DNA from: JAHEFT01 sp963700705
GTDB lineage: Bacteria; Pseudomonadota; Gammaproteobacteria; Xanthomonadales; SZUA-36
Direction of reading: 5' to 3'
DNA: 64,000 bases
NCBI GenBank assembly: GCA_963700705.1
Contig: CAVOYQ010000012.1
Location: 302,513-366,512 of the forward strand
Below the pieces are notes generated by a model. It saw nothing but the letters and a program-made list of their open reading frames with translations, had not been told where the DNA came from and did not search any database. Both the position numbers and the translations under genes were made by a program. Positions 1-8,936 of this stretch are shown one piece after another (positions within the stretch are counted from its first letter, which is position 1; each line of letters starts with the position of its first letter).

Positions 1-15
1 CGATGCCGATGAATG

Positions 16-65
16 CTCCATGTTCGCGATATCGCGGCCATGGGACCGCATAAATCCGCTCCTAC
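16..65 (-). repeat. GTAG-REP-like palindrome at gene end
   Basis: Read on the minus strand, this stretch begins GTAGGAGCGGATTTATGCGG and continues into a GC-rich palindrome (CGCGATATCGCG, about 25-36). It matches the REP units at 16044-16109 and 39988-40048, which also start GTAGGAGCG. The TAG of GTAG is the stop codon of the methyltransferase gene. The element is divergent compared with the other copies. Confidence 0.55.
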
Positions 66-1253
66 TTGCGGTTCCAGGCGGACAAGTACAGCTCCACCGT
101 GGCAAGATCCTGCAGGGCATAGCCCTGCAGTTCGGGCGTGTATTCAATGATGTCGCTGGTTCTCAGCGCCACCCGCCAGGGTTCAAAGCCCAGGCCGCGT
201 AACTCCTGCTCAAATTCACCGACCCGGATCGGGTTCAGTTCCGTGTACCACTGCCAGTATTCTTCCGGGGTCGCCACGTGGCCGGCGCGGTCCATCCGCT
301 GCGGTTTGGCTTTCAGCACGGCTTCCTTCAACTCGGCTTCCGGCAGCTTCAGGTGCACGAAAGGGTCATCGAAAAACTCACCCAGGTGATTACCCAGCGC
401 GCCGAAGTAGAGCCCGGGATGCACGAAAAACAGGCCGCCCGGTTTCAGCACGCGGCGGATTTCCTGTAAGGCCTGCCCATAGCCCCCGGCAATATGTTCC
501 AGCGAACCCCAGGACACGACCACGTCGAAATAGTCATCGGGGTAGGGGATATCGTTGGCGTCTTCGTCCCTGAACTTGAGCCGGCTGTCATCCAGCACAT
601 CCGGCGGCAGGTGATTGGCTGCAATGACATCCGGCAGGCGCTCGTAACCCTTGAAGGGGTCAATGCCCACCAATTCCTCCGGTTGCAGGCGCAGAAACAT
701 CCCGAGGTCGATGATGCCGTCACCGCAACCGACATCCAGGATGCGCCCTTTCAGCAATGGGTGCCTTTTCAGCAGGTAGTCACTAACCACCAGCGCGGCG
801 TGATCGAAATGCCGGTAGAACCAGTCTTCGTGGCCGCGGTTCCAGCCGAGTTCTTCGATCGCAAAGGTTCCGGGGGCCGATTGCAAGGACCAGGCCGGCC
901 GGTTCAGCCCGGTTGCCTGGTGGGGCGTGGGGTTTGAAATCGTCACGCGGCTTTCAGTCAGCGCTTTGCGCTCACCACCCACGACGGCAAAAACAATCAG
1001 TCGCAGGCGATACTCGCCCGCGGGCAAGTTGAGGTCGTGCAGATGACACTGCAGCCGGTATTCGCCGCGGGGAAGCCATGCGGCCGGGTATCCCGCCGCG
1101 CTGAAATCACGGGCAATAGAGCACTTCGTCGCCCTGGGGCGGCAGCAGCTGGATTTGAATATCCGGCTCGAACAGTACGGCGGACACCTGCCTCAGCGTG
1201 GCGCTTACCCGCGGAGTCTCCGCCAGTGACACTTCGAGTTTTTGGATTTGCAT
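62..1253 (-). CDS. SAM-dependent methyltransferase with N-terminal beta-sandwich-like domain (frameshifted)
   Basis: A class I methyltransferase. The SAM-binding motif is ILDVGCGDG, followed by the acidic loop GIDPF, the post-II motif YPDDYFDVVVSWGSLEHI and LKPGG, as in the Methyltransf_11 fold. The intact frame runs from about 1105 down to the TAG at 62. The start of the gene (ATG at 1253, MQIQKLEVSLAET) lies in another frame that stops at 1107. Joining the two frames near 1105-1120 gives a continuous protein of about 395 residues. The first 110 or so residues have repeated PRGEYRLQ/PAGEYRLR strands that resemble the C-terminal domain of the Wzt O-antigen transporter. If so, the enzyme may act on a surface polysaccharide, but that is inference. 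The stop codon is supplied by a REP element. The frameshift is probably a sequence error. Confidence 0.75.
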
Positions 1254-1302
1254 CAAATACCTGGTCCGGTGATTATCCTGAGATGATACTAGGGAACCCC
1301 GG

Positions 1303-1331
1303 TTGACATCATCAGATTGCTAGGGTCGAAT
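1303..1331 (+). promoter_or_regulatory. Candidate sigma-70 promoter of the leuB-ilvA-thrC operon
   Basis: A perfect TTGACA (1303-1308) is followed after 17 bases by TCGAAT (1326-1331), which matches the -10 consensus at four of six positions. It points toward leuB, about 240 bases downstream, and lies just outside the methyltransferase gene on the other strand. Transcription from here would run through the leader and terminator at 1341-1526. Confidence 0.4.
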
Positions 1332-1340
1332 GAATCAACT

Positions 1341-1484
1341 AAGGAACCTCTGATCAATTATGCGTGGGCGCGACGGCATCCGACAGGTTCTTTGCCTTGG
1401 AAAACCGCCCGCTCCATCGCCTGGCTCAGCCCGCGCGCACAATTGCGGCTTTGCGGCAGAAACCGCTACGTGCATAATTGATCG
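1341..1484 (+). repeat. Copy 1 of a dispersed repeat, bounded by a 12-base inverted repeat
   Basis: It starts AAGGAACCTCTGATCA, a sequence found with small changes at 26329, 51279 (minus strand) and 56284. GATCAATTATGC (1352-1363) returns as its exact complement GCATAATTGATC (1472-1483), so this copy has ends like a miniature inverted-repeat element. No credible gene lies inside. Confidence 0.5.
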
Positions 1485-1498
1485 AATCATCAAAAGAG

Positions 1499-1526
1499 CC
1501 CGCGCCCGGCATGGTGCGGGTTTTTT
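1499..1526 (+). terminator. Intrinsic terminator in the leuB leader (possible attenuator)
   Basis: An 8-bp stem, CCCGCGCC (1499-1506) pairing with GGTGCGGG (1513-1520) with one G-T pair, a 6-base loop, then six Ts (1521-1526). It lies only 23-44 bases before the possible leuB starts and downstream of the candidate promoter, the position expected of an attenuator in an amino-acid operon. It could instead be the end of a short upstream transcript. Confidence 0.65.
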
Positions 1527-1569
1527 GTTTGAGAAGCCCTGATGTGAAATGAGAATCGGTAATGAACGA

Positions 1570-2667
1570 ATGAACCAGAATTCAATCCATCAGCCGGCCC
1601 GGGCTTTCCGCGTCGTCGGCCTGCCCGGAGACGGCATTGGCCCCGAGGTGTACGCATCCGCCTGCCGGGTATTCGATGTTCTGAAGCAACGGTTCGGGCT
1701 GGAAATCTGCCTGGATGAACAACTGATCGGCGGAGCCGCGGTAGACGCCACCGGCGATCCTTTGCCGCCGGCGACCATCGAAGCCTGCCGTAAGGCCGAC
1801 GCCGCTTTGCTCGGCGCCGTTGGCGGACCGAAATGGGACGCCCATCCGGCCGACCAGCGGCCTGAAAAAGGCCTGCTGAGAATCCGCGCCGAATTCAACC
1901 TGTTCTGCAACCTGCGGCCGATCGTGACCCACCCGGCGCTGCATGCTTTCTCGCCCATCCGGCCGGAACGCCTGGAAAATGTCGACCTGATGATTGTCAG
2001 GGAGCTGACCGGCGGCAGCTATTTCGGCAAGAAATGGCGCAATGACGATGAGGCCGAGGACGTGTGCCGCTACACCCGTCTCGAGGTGGAACGCGTGACC
2101 CGCGCCGCCGGGCGGATCGCCCAACAACGCGATAAGCGCATTACGCTGGTCGACAAGGCCAACGTGCTGGAGACGTCCCGCCTGTGGCGTGCCGTGGCCG
2201 GCCGGGTGATCAAAGAAGAATTCCCGGACGTGCGCATGGACACGATGTACGTCGACGCGGCCGCGATGCATTTGCTGACCCGGCCGGCTCAGTTTGACGT
2301 GCTGCTGACCGAAAACCTGTTCGGAGACATCCTTTCGGACGAGGCGTCCATGCTCTGCGGCTCGCTTGGCCTGCTGCCTTCGGCGTCCCTGAACGACGAG
2401 CGTTTCGGCCTGTATGAGCCGGTCCACGGTTCGGCTCCGGACATCGCCGGCCAGGGCAAGGCCAACCCTTACGCGATGCTGCTGTCGGTGGCACTGATGC
2501 TCCGTCATTCGCTCGGCTGCGGCCCGGAAGCGGACGCGCTGGAGGCGTGCATCTTTGATTGCTGGAACGACGGTATCCTGACCACCGATTTGCGTCCCGA
2601 TGGCTTCACCACCCGGCAGGTCACCGAGGCCGTCTGCCAGCGGCTTGCCGGTCAGTCCACGACATGA
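1570..2667 (+). CDS. leuB: 3-isopropylmalate dehydrogenase
   Basis: Oxidative decarboxylation of 3-isopropylmalate with NAD in leucine synthesis; cytoplasmic. The N-terminal GLPGDGIGPEV is the family signature. NLRPI, the RELTGGSYFGKK stretch, LVDKANVLETSRLWR, MYVDAAAMHL, TENLFGDILSDEASMLCGSLG and EPVHGSAPDIAGQGKANP follow in the order and spacing of LeuB, including catalytic Tyr and Lys. The length (about 365 residues) is normal. I prefer the ATG at 1570 (MNQNSIHQ); an in-frame ATG at 1549 would add seven residues. The stop overlaps the ilvA start as ATGA, so the two are translationally coupled. No leuA, leuC or leuD is nearby, so leucine genes are dispersed. Confidence 0.95.
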   Translation: MNQNSIHQPARAFRVVGLPGDGIGPEVYASACRVFDVLKQRFGLEICLDEQLIGGAAVDATGDPLPPATIEACRKADAALLGAVGGPKWDAHPADQRPEKGLLRIRAEFNLFCNLRPIVTHPALHAFSPIRPERLENVDLMIVRELTGGSYFGKKWRNDDEAEDVCRYTRLEVERVTRAAGRIAQQRDKRITLVDKANVLETSRLWRAVAGRVIKEEFPDVRMDTMYVDAAAMHLLTRPAQFDVLLTENLFGDILSDEASMLCGSLGLLPSASLNDERFGLYEPVHGSAPDIAGQGKANPYAMLLSVALMLRHSLGCGPEADALEACIFDCWNDGILTTDLRPDGFTTRQVTEAVCQRLAGQSTT

Positions 2668-4202
2668 CTGAATCCAATCGCGCACTGTTCGACGAGTACA
2701 TACCGCGAATCATGCAGTGCCGGCTGGACGACCTGGTGCTGGAGACGCCGGTCCAGGATATGCCGGCGCTGTCCGAACGGCTGGGTGTCCGGGTCCTGGT
2801 CAAGCGGGAGGACCTGCAGCCGGTTTTTTCATTCAAGATCAGGGGCGCCTACGCCAAGCTGCAGACGCTGACGGCGGAACAGAAAAACCGCGGCATCATT
2901 TGCGCCTCAGCCGGCAATCACGCGCAGGGCGTTGCCATGGCCGCCAGGCACCTCGGCATCGATACACTGGTCGTGATGCCGGCGATCACTCCGGAAATCA
3001 AAGTCAACGCCGTGCAGAAACTCGGCGCCGCCGTGGTCATCCACGGGGATGATTTCGACAGCGCCTGTGAAAAGGCGCTGGAACTGGCGGAGGCAAATGG
3101 CCGTGTTTTCATTCACCCCTACGATGATCCCGATGTCATCACCGGCCAGGCCACGATCGCCCTTGAATTGTTCCGGCAGAACCCCGTCCCTCTTGACTAC
3201 CTGTTTGTCTGCGTTGGTGGCGGGGGCCTCGCTTCCGGCATGGCGCTGGTCAGCAAGTATCTGCACCCCGGCATCAAGCTGATCGGTGTGGAGGCGGCGG
3301 AGTCGGCTTCGATGAAAGCGGCTTTCGAGGCAGGGGGGCCGGTGACCCTTCAGAAAGTCGGCCATTTCGCCGAAGGCGTCGCCGTCAGGCGTTGCGGCGA
3401 CCTGACTTACCACATCTGCTCCCGCTTGCTCGATGAAATCATCACGGTCGACAACGACGAGATCTGCGCCGCGGTCCAGGACGTGTTCGAGGATACCCGG
3501 GCCATAGCGGAGCCGGCCGGAGTTCTGGCCATTGCCGGCCTCAAGCGCTTTTTCCTTGACCGGCCGGGGTGCGAGGGCAACGCCGCCGCCATCCTGTCCG
3601 GCGCCAATGTCAATTTCGCCCGATTGCGGCATATTGCGGAACGCGCCGCCGTTGGCGAGGAGCAGGAAGCCCTGCTTGGCGTGACCATTCCGGAACGTCC
3701 CGGAAGTTTTCTGGATTTCTGTGAAACGGTCGGCAACCGGGGCATTACCGAATTCAACTATCGCTACTCCGACAGCCCGAACGCCCACATCTTTGTCGGG
3801 ATTGCTCTCAGGAAGGGCGTCGCCGAAAAGCGTGAAATCATCATCCAACTCCGGGAACATGGTTTTCCGGTGACTGATTTGTCGGAAAATGACATGGCAA
3901 GACTCCACATCCGCCACATGGTCGGCGGCCGGGCCCGGGTGGAGCACGAGCAAATTCTCCGTTTCCAGTTCCCGGAACGTTCCGGGGCCCTGCTGCAGTT
4001 TTTGCGCGGCATGCAGAGCGACTGGAACATCAGCCTGTTCCATTACCGGAATTACGGCTCTGAATACGGCCGGGTGCTGATGGGTATCCAGGTGCCTGAA
4101 GAAGACGCAGAGGCTTTCTCAGCCTTTTTGCGGGATACCGGGTACCTGTTCACTGTCGAAGCCGACAATCCCGCATACGACATGTTCCTGGGGCCCGGCT
4201 GA
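2664..4202 (+). CDS. ilvA: Biosynthetic threonine dehydratase (threonine ammonia-lyase)
   Basis: PLP enzyme converting threonine to 2-oxobutyrate, the first committed step to isoleucine. The catalytic domain (about residues 1-325) has the PLP-lysine motif SFKIRGAY, SAGNHAQGVA and the glycine-rich phosphate loop VGGGGLASG. The C-terminal 185 residues hold two ACT-like regulatory lobes, the first starting LLGVTIPERPGSFLDFCE and the second ILRFQFPERSGALLQFLR. This is the long, isoleucine-inhibited form; 512 residues is normal. The start is the ATG overlapping the leuB stop by four bases; an upstream in-frame extension would lie inside leuB. thrC follows after 16 bases, so threonine synthesis and use are co-transcribed. 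Confidence 0.95.
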   Translation: MTESNRALFDEYIPRIMQCRLDDLVLETPVQDMPALSERLGVRVLVKREDLQPVFSFKIRGAYAKLQTLTAEQKNRGIICASAGNHAQGVAMAARHLGIDTLVVMPAITPEIKVNAVQKLGAAVVIHGDDFDSACEKALELAEANGRVFIHPYDDPDVITGQATIALELFRQNPVPLDYLFVCVGGGGLASGMALVSKYLHPGIKLIGVEAAESASMKAAFEAGGPVTLQKVGHFAEGVAVRRCGDLTYHICSRLLDEIITVDNDEICAAVQDVFEDTRAIAEPAGVLAIAGLKRFFLDRPGCEGNAAAILSGANVNFARLRHIAERAAVGEEQEALLGVTIPERPGSFLDFCETVGNRGITEFNYRYSDSPNAHIFVGIALRKGVAEKREIIIQLREHGFPVTDLSENDMARLHIRHMVGGRARVEHEQILRFQFPERSGALLQFLRGMQSDWNISLFHYRNYGSEYGRVLMGIQVPEEDAEAFSAFLRDTGYLFTVEADNPAYDMFLGPG

Positions 4203-4218
4203 GGGTTATTTCAAGACG

Positions 4219-5463
4219 ATGTTGACCGTTTGCCTGAAATGCACCGCCTGTGGCGCCGAGTACCCGGCGGACACCCTGATGAACCTGTGTCCGCGGGACC
4301 AGCGGCCGGTTGAAATCATCATCGACCTCGAACGGCTTGCCACGGAACAACCCGGCGCGTCGTGGTATCACCCGGAGCGGCCGGACATGTGGCGGTTTGG
4401 CGGCGTGTTGCCGCTGGACATCAACAATCCCGATGACCGTCCGCATATCGTGACGCTTGGCGAGGGACATACGCCGGTCCTGCCTTTCAATGACCACGCG
4501 CTGGCCCGTAAAGCCGGGTTTTCGCTGGGCGTCAAGGACGAGGGTAAGGCCCACCCCGGTTTCGGCGCCAATCCGACGCAGAGTTTCAAAGACCGCGGGA
4601 TGGCCATGTCCATCTCGATGGCGCATTGGCACGGCCTGGAGAAACTGGCTGTTCCCACCCAGGGTAATGCGGGTGATTCCCTGTGCGAATACGCGGATGC
4701 GGCCGGAATGAGCGCTGTCATCGCGATGCCCGATGACACGCCTTTGCCGATCATGGGTCGCGTCGCCACCCTGGCGCACCGGTCCAGCCGGTTTCACCTG
4801 GAGACGGTGACGGGCACGATCCGGGAAGCCGGCAAACTGCTCAAAACCGGCTGGATTCCGAACGGGTGGTTCAGCGTAGCCACTTTCCAGGAACCGGGAT
4901 GGCGCATCGAAGGCAAGAAAACCCTGGGGCTGGAACTTGCTGAGCCGGAATTGCCCGGTGGGAAATGGTCCCTGCCCGACGTGGTGATTTATCCGACCGG
5001 CGGTGGCACCGGGGTGCTCGGCATGTGGAAGGCTTTCTCGGAGCTTGAATGCCTTGGCCTGATCGGACCGGATCGCCCGAAGATGATCTGCGTGCAATCC
5101 GAGGCCACCGCCCCCCTGGTGCATGCCTTCAAACAAGGCCTGGAAGACACCGTCGCCGGGGAGGCCGGTTCGACCCTTGCCTACGGACTGAATGTCCCCG
5201 GCGGCGTGGGCCACATGCAGGTGCTGCGCATCATCCGCGCAAGCGGAGGAATGGCGGTTGCGGTCTCCGAAGCGGACCTTCGCCGCACCTTGTCTGAAGT
5301 CTGGAATGACAAGCACTGGTGGCTTTGCCCAGAAGGCGCAGCCTGTATTGCGGCCATTCCGCAATTGCTCGACAGCGGAATGATTGAACGGGGTGACCGG
5401 GTGGTCGTGTTCAACACCGGGTCGCTGGAAAAATACCTGCCTGATCTCAGGCACCTGCTTTAG
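4219..5463 (+). CDS. thrC: Threonine synthase (fold-type II PLP enzyme)
   Basis: Converts O-phosphohomoserine to threonine. The N terminus has a zinc-ribbon-like Cys pattern (CLKCTACG, later LCPRD), as in archaeal and plant-type threonine synthases. TLGEGHTPV, the PLP-lysine motif NPTQSFKDRGM, TQGNAGDS and the phosphate-binding TGGGTGVLG follow. The length of 414 residues fits. It is the last gene of the leuB-ilvA-thrC operon, and its product feeds IlvA. Related type II enzymes (cysteate or diaminopropionate enzymes) share the fold, so substrate is assigned from motif pattern and neighbours. Confidence 0.85.
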   Translation: MLTVCLKCTACGAEYPADTLMNLCPRDQRPVEIIIDLERLATEQPGASWYHPERPDMWRFGGVLPLDINNPDDRPHIVTLGEGHTPVLPFNDHALARKAGFSLGVKDEGKAHPGFGANPTQSFKDRGMAMSISMAHWHGLEKLAVPTQGNAGDSLCEYADAAGMSAVIAMPDDTPLPIMGRVATLAHRSSRFHLETVTGTIREAGKLLKTGWIPNGWFSVATFQEPGWRIEGKKTLGLELAEPELPGGKWSLPDVVIYPTGGGTGVLGMWKAFSELECLGLIGPDRPKMICVQSEATAPLVHAFKQGLEDTVAGEAGSTLAYGLNVPGGVGHMQVLRIIRASGGMAVAVSEADLRRTLSEVWNDKHWWLCPEGAACIAAIPQLLDSGMIERGDRVVVFNTGSLEKYLPDLRHLL

Positions 5464-5818
5464 TGTCCTGTTTGGGAAGTTCGCCAACCATCAGCGAGCC
5501 GGAAAAGCCTGCCTGAATGCCGCGTCTTCACAGCCGGACAGTTGTCGCAAAAACACCACAGTCAAATCGAGGGCCGGCGCCGGGAGATTTGGGCCGTTCA
5601 CCCTGATAAAGGCAAGATTTACATGAAAAACGGGACCTTAGCCCCTGCCCGGGAAATTGCGTTCGAAACACCGGGCAAAAGAACAAAATCGGCGCCCGTT
5701 GCACATTAACAACAGGTTCAGAAAACTGCTAACGTATTGATACTAAAGCTTTGTTTTAGTTATTTTTTCTGGTAGCATGTCCTCCCGCGTTGAAAAGGCG
5801 AGGCTGGGTTCTGTCCCG
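5464..5818. other. Intergenic region without recognisable gene
   Basis: 355 bases between thrC and the surface-protein gene. No open frame with a plausible product and no RNA gene were seen. The last 120 bases are clearly more AT-rich than the surroundings, as expected of a promoter region. A weak AT stem, ACTAAA (5742-5747) with TTTAGT (5755-5760) followed by several Ts, may be a poor terminator. Confidence 0.4.
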
Positions 5819-7452
5819 ATGCAAAAATTGATAAAAACATTGATGATCATCCTGCTGACGGCGGCTTCGGGCAGCACTGTCAGCGGCGCCCGTGGGCTAC
5901 AGCATCAACTCGGACAGCACCACCTCGGAACCGGATAGCCTGTATACGATTGACCTCGCGACCGGGAACGTCATAGAAAACATCGGAATCGTACAAACAG
6001 GCGCTCTCGCCAACGGAAGGCGCATGGATGTCGAAGGCCTGGCGTTCGCCCCGGACGGGATGCTCTACGGAATCGATGACGAGTCGCTGAAGCTGTTCCG
6101 GATCAATCCCGCCACGGCCCTGGTTGATCCTAACCGTGATTACCAGATTATCGGTAACGTACTGACACCACAGAACAACGACTTCGGCATGACCTTCGCC
6201 TGCGACGGAACCCTATATGTCACGTCCGTCACCAAGCAGTCGTTGTACCGGATTGACCTCACGGGCAGCAACACCGCCAGCGCCACGCTGATCGGGCCTT
6301 TCGGGGCAAAAATTGGCGCGCTTGCGGCCTATGGCAGTGCTCCCCATCTCTATGGATTGAGCAACGGGACCCTGGGCGGTGACGCAGCAGGGCCACATCT
6401 CTATGAGATCAATCACTTAACGGGTGCAGCCAGCGACCTCGGGCCGCTGGGCGGCGCCTTTGACAAGGCCTTTTCCGAAGCCGGGTTGAGTTTCGATGCC
6501 AATGGTCAGCTTTGGGCGATGACTGACAGGACCCTCAGCGGCTCGGACAAATCAAGCCAGGTTCTGCGTATCGACATCGGTGCCAAAGCCGCTGTCGAAG
6601 TCCACACGTTGACGGAACAGGGATTTGAAAGCCTTGCCATTGCCACGCCGGGTGGATGTGGAGCCCCCATCCCGGGCGACTACGCCACGTTTTTGGCGCA
6701 GAAACGGTTTACTGACGGAAACAACATCACTCCGGTCACCTTCAACTTCAGTTGCACCAGCGGGACCGTGTTCAATTCCAGCAAGACGATCATTCCCACA
6801 GAGGACGGTTTCGGGCCCTACCAGGTCGCTTTCAATGTCGGAAATCTACCCGACGGCGCAGCGGTGGAATGTGAAATCACCGAGGTTCCCGTTTCCGGGT
6901 ATACGCCGGAATACGAATGCCAGTCCGGAACCAGCTGTTCGACGAATGACGGGGCTGGCCCCTGTTTATTCCAGGCTGTAAGCACCGGACAGACAGGTCT
7001 TTGCCTGGTCAACAACCGGGTTGATCCGGTGGAGGTCACCGTCACCAAGGAATGGTTGTACTCGAGACCGGAAATCGTCGTCGACGATAATGCAGAAATC
7101 AGCCTGTACTGCTCCAATGTCGCCGATGGCGATGGCCAGTCCACCGGAAATACCATGCGCTGGAGCTGGGATTTCACCGGCAACCCGGTCAGCCAGGTGG
7201 CGATCGGTTTATCCTGACTTCGATGGCGGCACCCGGTGCTGGACCGAAGAGCTGCTGAACTCCAGCGCCATCGAATCAGAAAGCACCTGCTCAGCGCCCG
7301 TGACCATTGCCGTGGGTGAAAGCAAACGCAGTTGTACCGTTACCAACACCGTGTTCTTCGAAGGCATTCCCACGCTCAATCCGTTCGGCCTGGTATTGAT
7401 TTCGGCATTGATGCTGCTGACGGGGCTGGTTGCAGTCAGACGGATTGCTTGA
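5819..7452 (+). CDS. Exported surface protein with IPTL-CTERM anchor (two frameshifts)
   Basis: Three frames join into one protein of about 540 residues. The first (ATG 5819, MQKLIKTLMIILLTAASGS) is a signal peptide. The second, from about 5888, carries propeller-like repeats (DSLYTIDLATGNV, MDVEGLAFAPDGMLYGIDD, GTLYVTSVTKQSLYRIDLTG, GQLWAMTDR) and then Cys-rich immunoglobulin-like repeats. The third, from about 7200, ends in the sorting tail IPTLNPFGLVLISALMLL-TGLVAVRR. IPTL motif, hydrophobic helix and arginine end match the IPTL-CTERM signal, which targets proteins for surface processing. No sortase or exosortase gene is in the window. The frameshifts lie near 5888 and 7200 and look like sequence errors. 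Specific function unknown. Confidence 0.7.
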
Positions 7453-7507
7453 TCATCAGCATCGGGTTTGCGTTAAACTTCCCATAACCTGAATCACGGA
7501 GCACAAC

Positions 7508-7756
7508 ATGGGTATTGGTGGAATCAGCATGTGGCAGCTATTGATCCTGCTGCTCATCGTCGTCCTGGTCTTCGGCACCAAGCGGTTGCGCAACATGGGC
7601 GGTGACCTTGGCGCGGCTGTCAAGGGTTTCCGCAAGGGCATGGAAGACCCGGCGAACGAGGCAGAAGAAAAACTGGAACCGGACCAGATACCATCGGAAA
7701 AGCGCAGCGCGGCGACCTCCGAGGAATCAGCCAAAAGCAAGCCATCCTCAACCTAG
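7508..7756 (+). CDS. tatA: Sec-independent translocase subunit TatA
   Basis: 82-residue TatA/E protein: a short N-terminal membrane helix (SMWQLLILLLIVVLVFG), the conserved FGTKRLRNMGGDLG hinge, an amphipathic helix (AAVKGFRKGM) and an acidic/polar tail. It polymerises to form the Tat pore for folded proteins. An RBS-like GGAG lies about 7 bases before the ATG. It is first in tatABC, with tatB 18 bases downstream. At least one likely Tat client, the amidohydrolase at 32271-33960, is in this window. Confidence 0.95.
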   Translation: MGIGGISMWQLLILLLIVVLVFGTKRLRNMGGDLGAAVKGFRKGMEDPANEAEEKLEPDQIPSEKRSAATSEESAKSKPSST

Positions 7757-7774
7757 GAGCCTGTCAGATATAAC

Positions 7775-8146
7775 ATGTTTGACGTCGGCTTCGCGGAGAT
7801 TCTGCTCCTGTCCCTCGTCGGACTCCTGGTTCTCGGCCCCGAAAAGCTGCCAAAAGTAGCCCGAACGCTCGGCGGCCTGGCCCGCAAAGCCCGGGGAAGC
7901 TGGATGAATCTCAGGCGAACCATCGAAGCGGAGATGCGGGCCGAAGAGCTCAAGAAACCCCTGAAGCAATTCGAAAAAGAAATCAAATCTTCGATGGACC
8001 AGGTCAAATCCGGCGCTGATTCGTTCAGGAATTTCGACCCTACAAAACCCGACGCTGCCCCAAAACCCGACGCTGCCCCAAAACCGGACGCTGCCCCAAA
8101 ACCCGACGCTGCCCCGAAACCGGGCGAAATTGATGACGGAAGCTAA
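7775..8146 (+). CDS. tatB: Sec-independent translocase subunit TatB
   Basis: TatB forms the signal-peptide receptor with TatC. The N terminus MFDVGFAEILLLSLVGLLVLGPEKLP is typical: membrane helix, then GPEKLP at the hinge and the amphipathic helix VARTLGGLARKARG. The middle is charged and helical. The C-terminal tail is a low-complexity run of four KPDAAP units encoded by perfect or near-perfect 18-base repeats (8045-8116). The 3' end overlaps tatC by 14 bases. Confidence 0.95.
   Translation: MFDVGFAEILLLSLVGLLVLGPEKLPKVARTLGGLARKARGSWMNLRRTIEAEMRAEELKKPLKQFEKEIKSSMDQVKSGADSFRNFDPTKPDAAPKPDAAPKPDAAPKPDAAPKPGEIDDGS
8045..8116 (+). repeat. Four 18-base tandem repeats in the tatB tail
   Basis: Four consecutive units of the type AAACCCGACGCTGCCCCA, each coding KPDAAP, differing only at single third positions, followed by a partial KPG unit. 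The unit length is a multiple of three, so gain or loss of copies changes linker length without breaking the frame. Confidence 0.9.
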
Positions 8147-8936
8147 CCCGCATGACCAGGAACTGAGCTTCCTGGAACACCTGGTGGAATTACGCAGCAG
8201 GCTGCTCAAGGCCAGCCTGGCCGTGCTGGTTGTGCTGCTGTGCCTGCTGCCGTTTTCCCGCAAGCTTTATGAAACACTGGCTGCGCCGCTGACCTCGGTC
8301 TTGCCGGAAGGCAGCAGCATGATCGCGATCGACGTCGCTTCGCCTTTCCTGACGCCGTTTAAACTCGCCATGCTGCTGGCGCTGATCCTGTCCATTCCGG
8401 TCGTGCTCTACCAACTCTGGGCCTTCGTGGCGCCAGCCCTGTATCGCCAGGAAAAGCGGCTGGCCCGCCCCTTGCTCTATTCAGCCGTATTGCTTTTTTA
8501 TGCGGGCTGCGCCTTTGCCTATTTCGTTGTTTTTCCGCTGGTTTTCGGCTTTTTCACCCGGGTCGCGCCCGAGGGCGTCACGGTCATGACGGACATCAGC
8601 AAATACCTGGATTTCGTGATGACGCTGTTCCTGGCTTTCGGCATCACGTTTGAAGTGCCGGTAGCGACCATCATCCTGGTGGCGACCGGGATCACCACCA
8701 TCGACCGGCTGAGGAAAATGCGCGCCTACGTCGTGGTCGGCGCGTTCGCACTGGGCATGGTGCTTACCCCTCCGGATGTCATTTCACAAACCCTGCTCGC
8801 CCTGCCGATGTGGCTGCTGTTCGAAATCGGTGTGTTCATGTCATGGGTATTGCTGCCGGATCGCCGGACGGCCCGTAACGAAGACGATGACGACGCCCGG
8901 AGATCAGGCCAGCAATTGACCGCCGTCTTCGGCTGA
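8133..8936 (+). CDS. tatC: Sec-independent translocase subunit TatC
   Basis: The polytopic core of the Tat translocase. ELSFLEHLVELRSRLLKA is the conserved cytoplasmic N-terminal signature that binds the RR signal. Six membrane helices follow, with ALYRQEKR after helix 2, the FAYFVVFPLVFGFF helix and a late GMVLTPPDVISQTLLALPM signature. The start is ATG 8133 (MTEANPHDQ); a TTG one codon earlier is less likely. It overlaps tatB by 14 bases. The acidic DEDDDD-like tail is probably cytoplasmic. Confidence 0.96.
   Translation: MTEANPHDQELSFLEHLVELRSRLLKASLAVLVVLLCLLPFSRKLYETLAAPLTSVLPEGSSMIAIDVASPFLTPFKLAMLLALILSIPVVLYQLWAFVAPALYRQEKRLARPLLYSAVLLFYAGCAFAYFVVFPLVFGFFTRVAPEGVTVMTDISKYLDFVMTLFLAFGITFEVPVATIILVATGITTIDRLRKMRAYVVVGAFALGMVLTPPDVISQTLLALPMWLLFEIGVFMSWVLLPDRRTARNEDDDDARRSGQQLTAVFG

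Noticed and set aside
1582..2685. Long minus-strand open frame opposite leuB
   Set aside because: It is an antisense shadow of leuB, with no motif, no start signal and proline/arginine-rich content typical of GC-rich shadows. The same applies to long frames opposite ilvA, thrC, asnA, glpK and the IS5 transposase.
5742..5770. AT-rich stem and T-run as a firm terminator of thrC
   Set aside because: The stem has six A-T-rich pairs and is nearly 280 bases from the thrC stop; kept only as a remark.
8045..8116. Tandem repeats as a CRISPR array
   Set aside because: Units are contiguous 18-mers without spacers and are coding.
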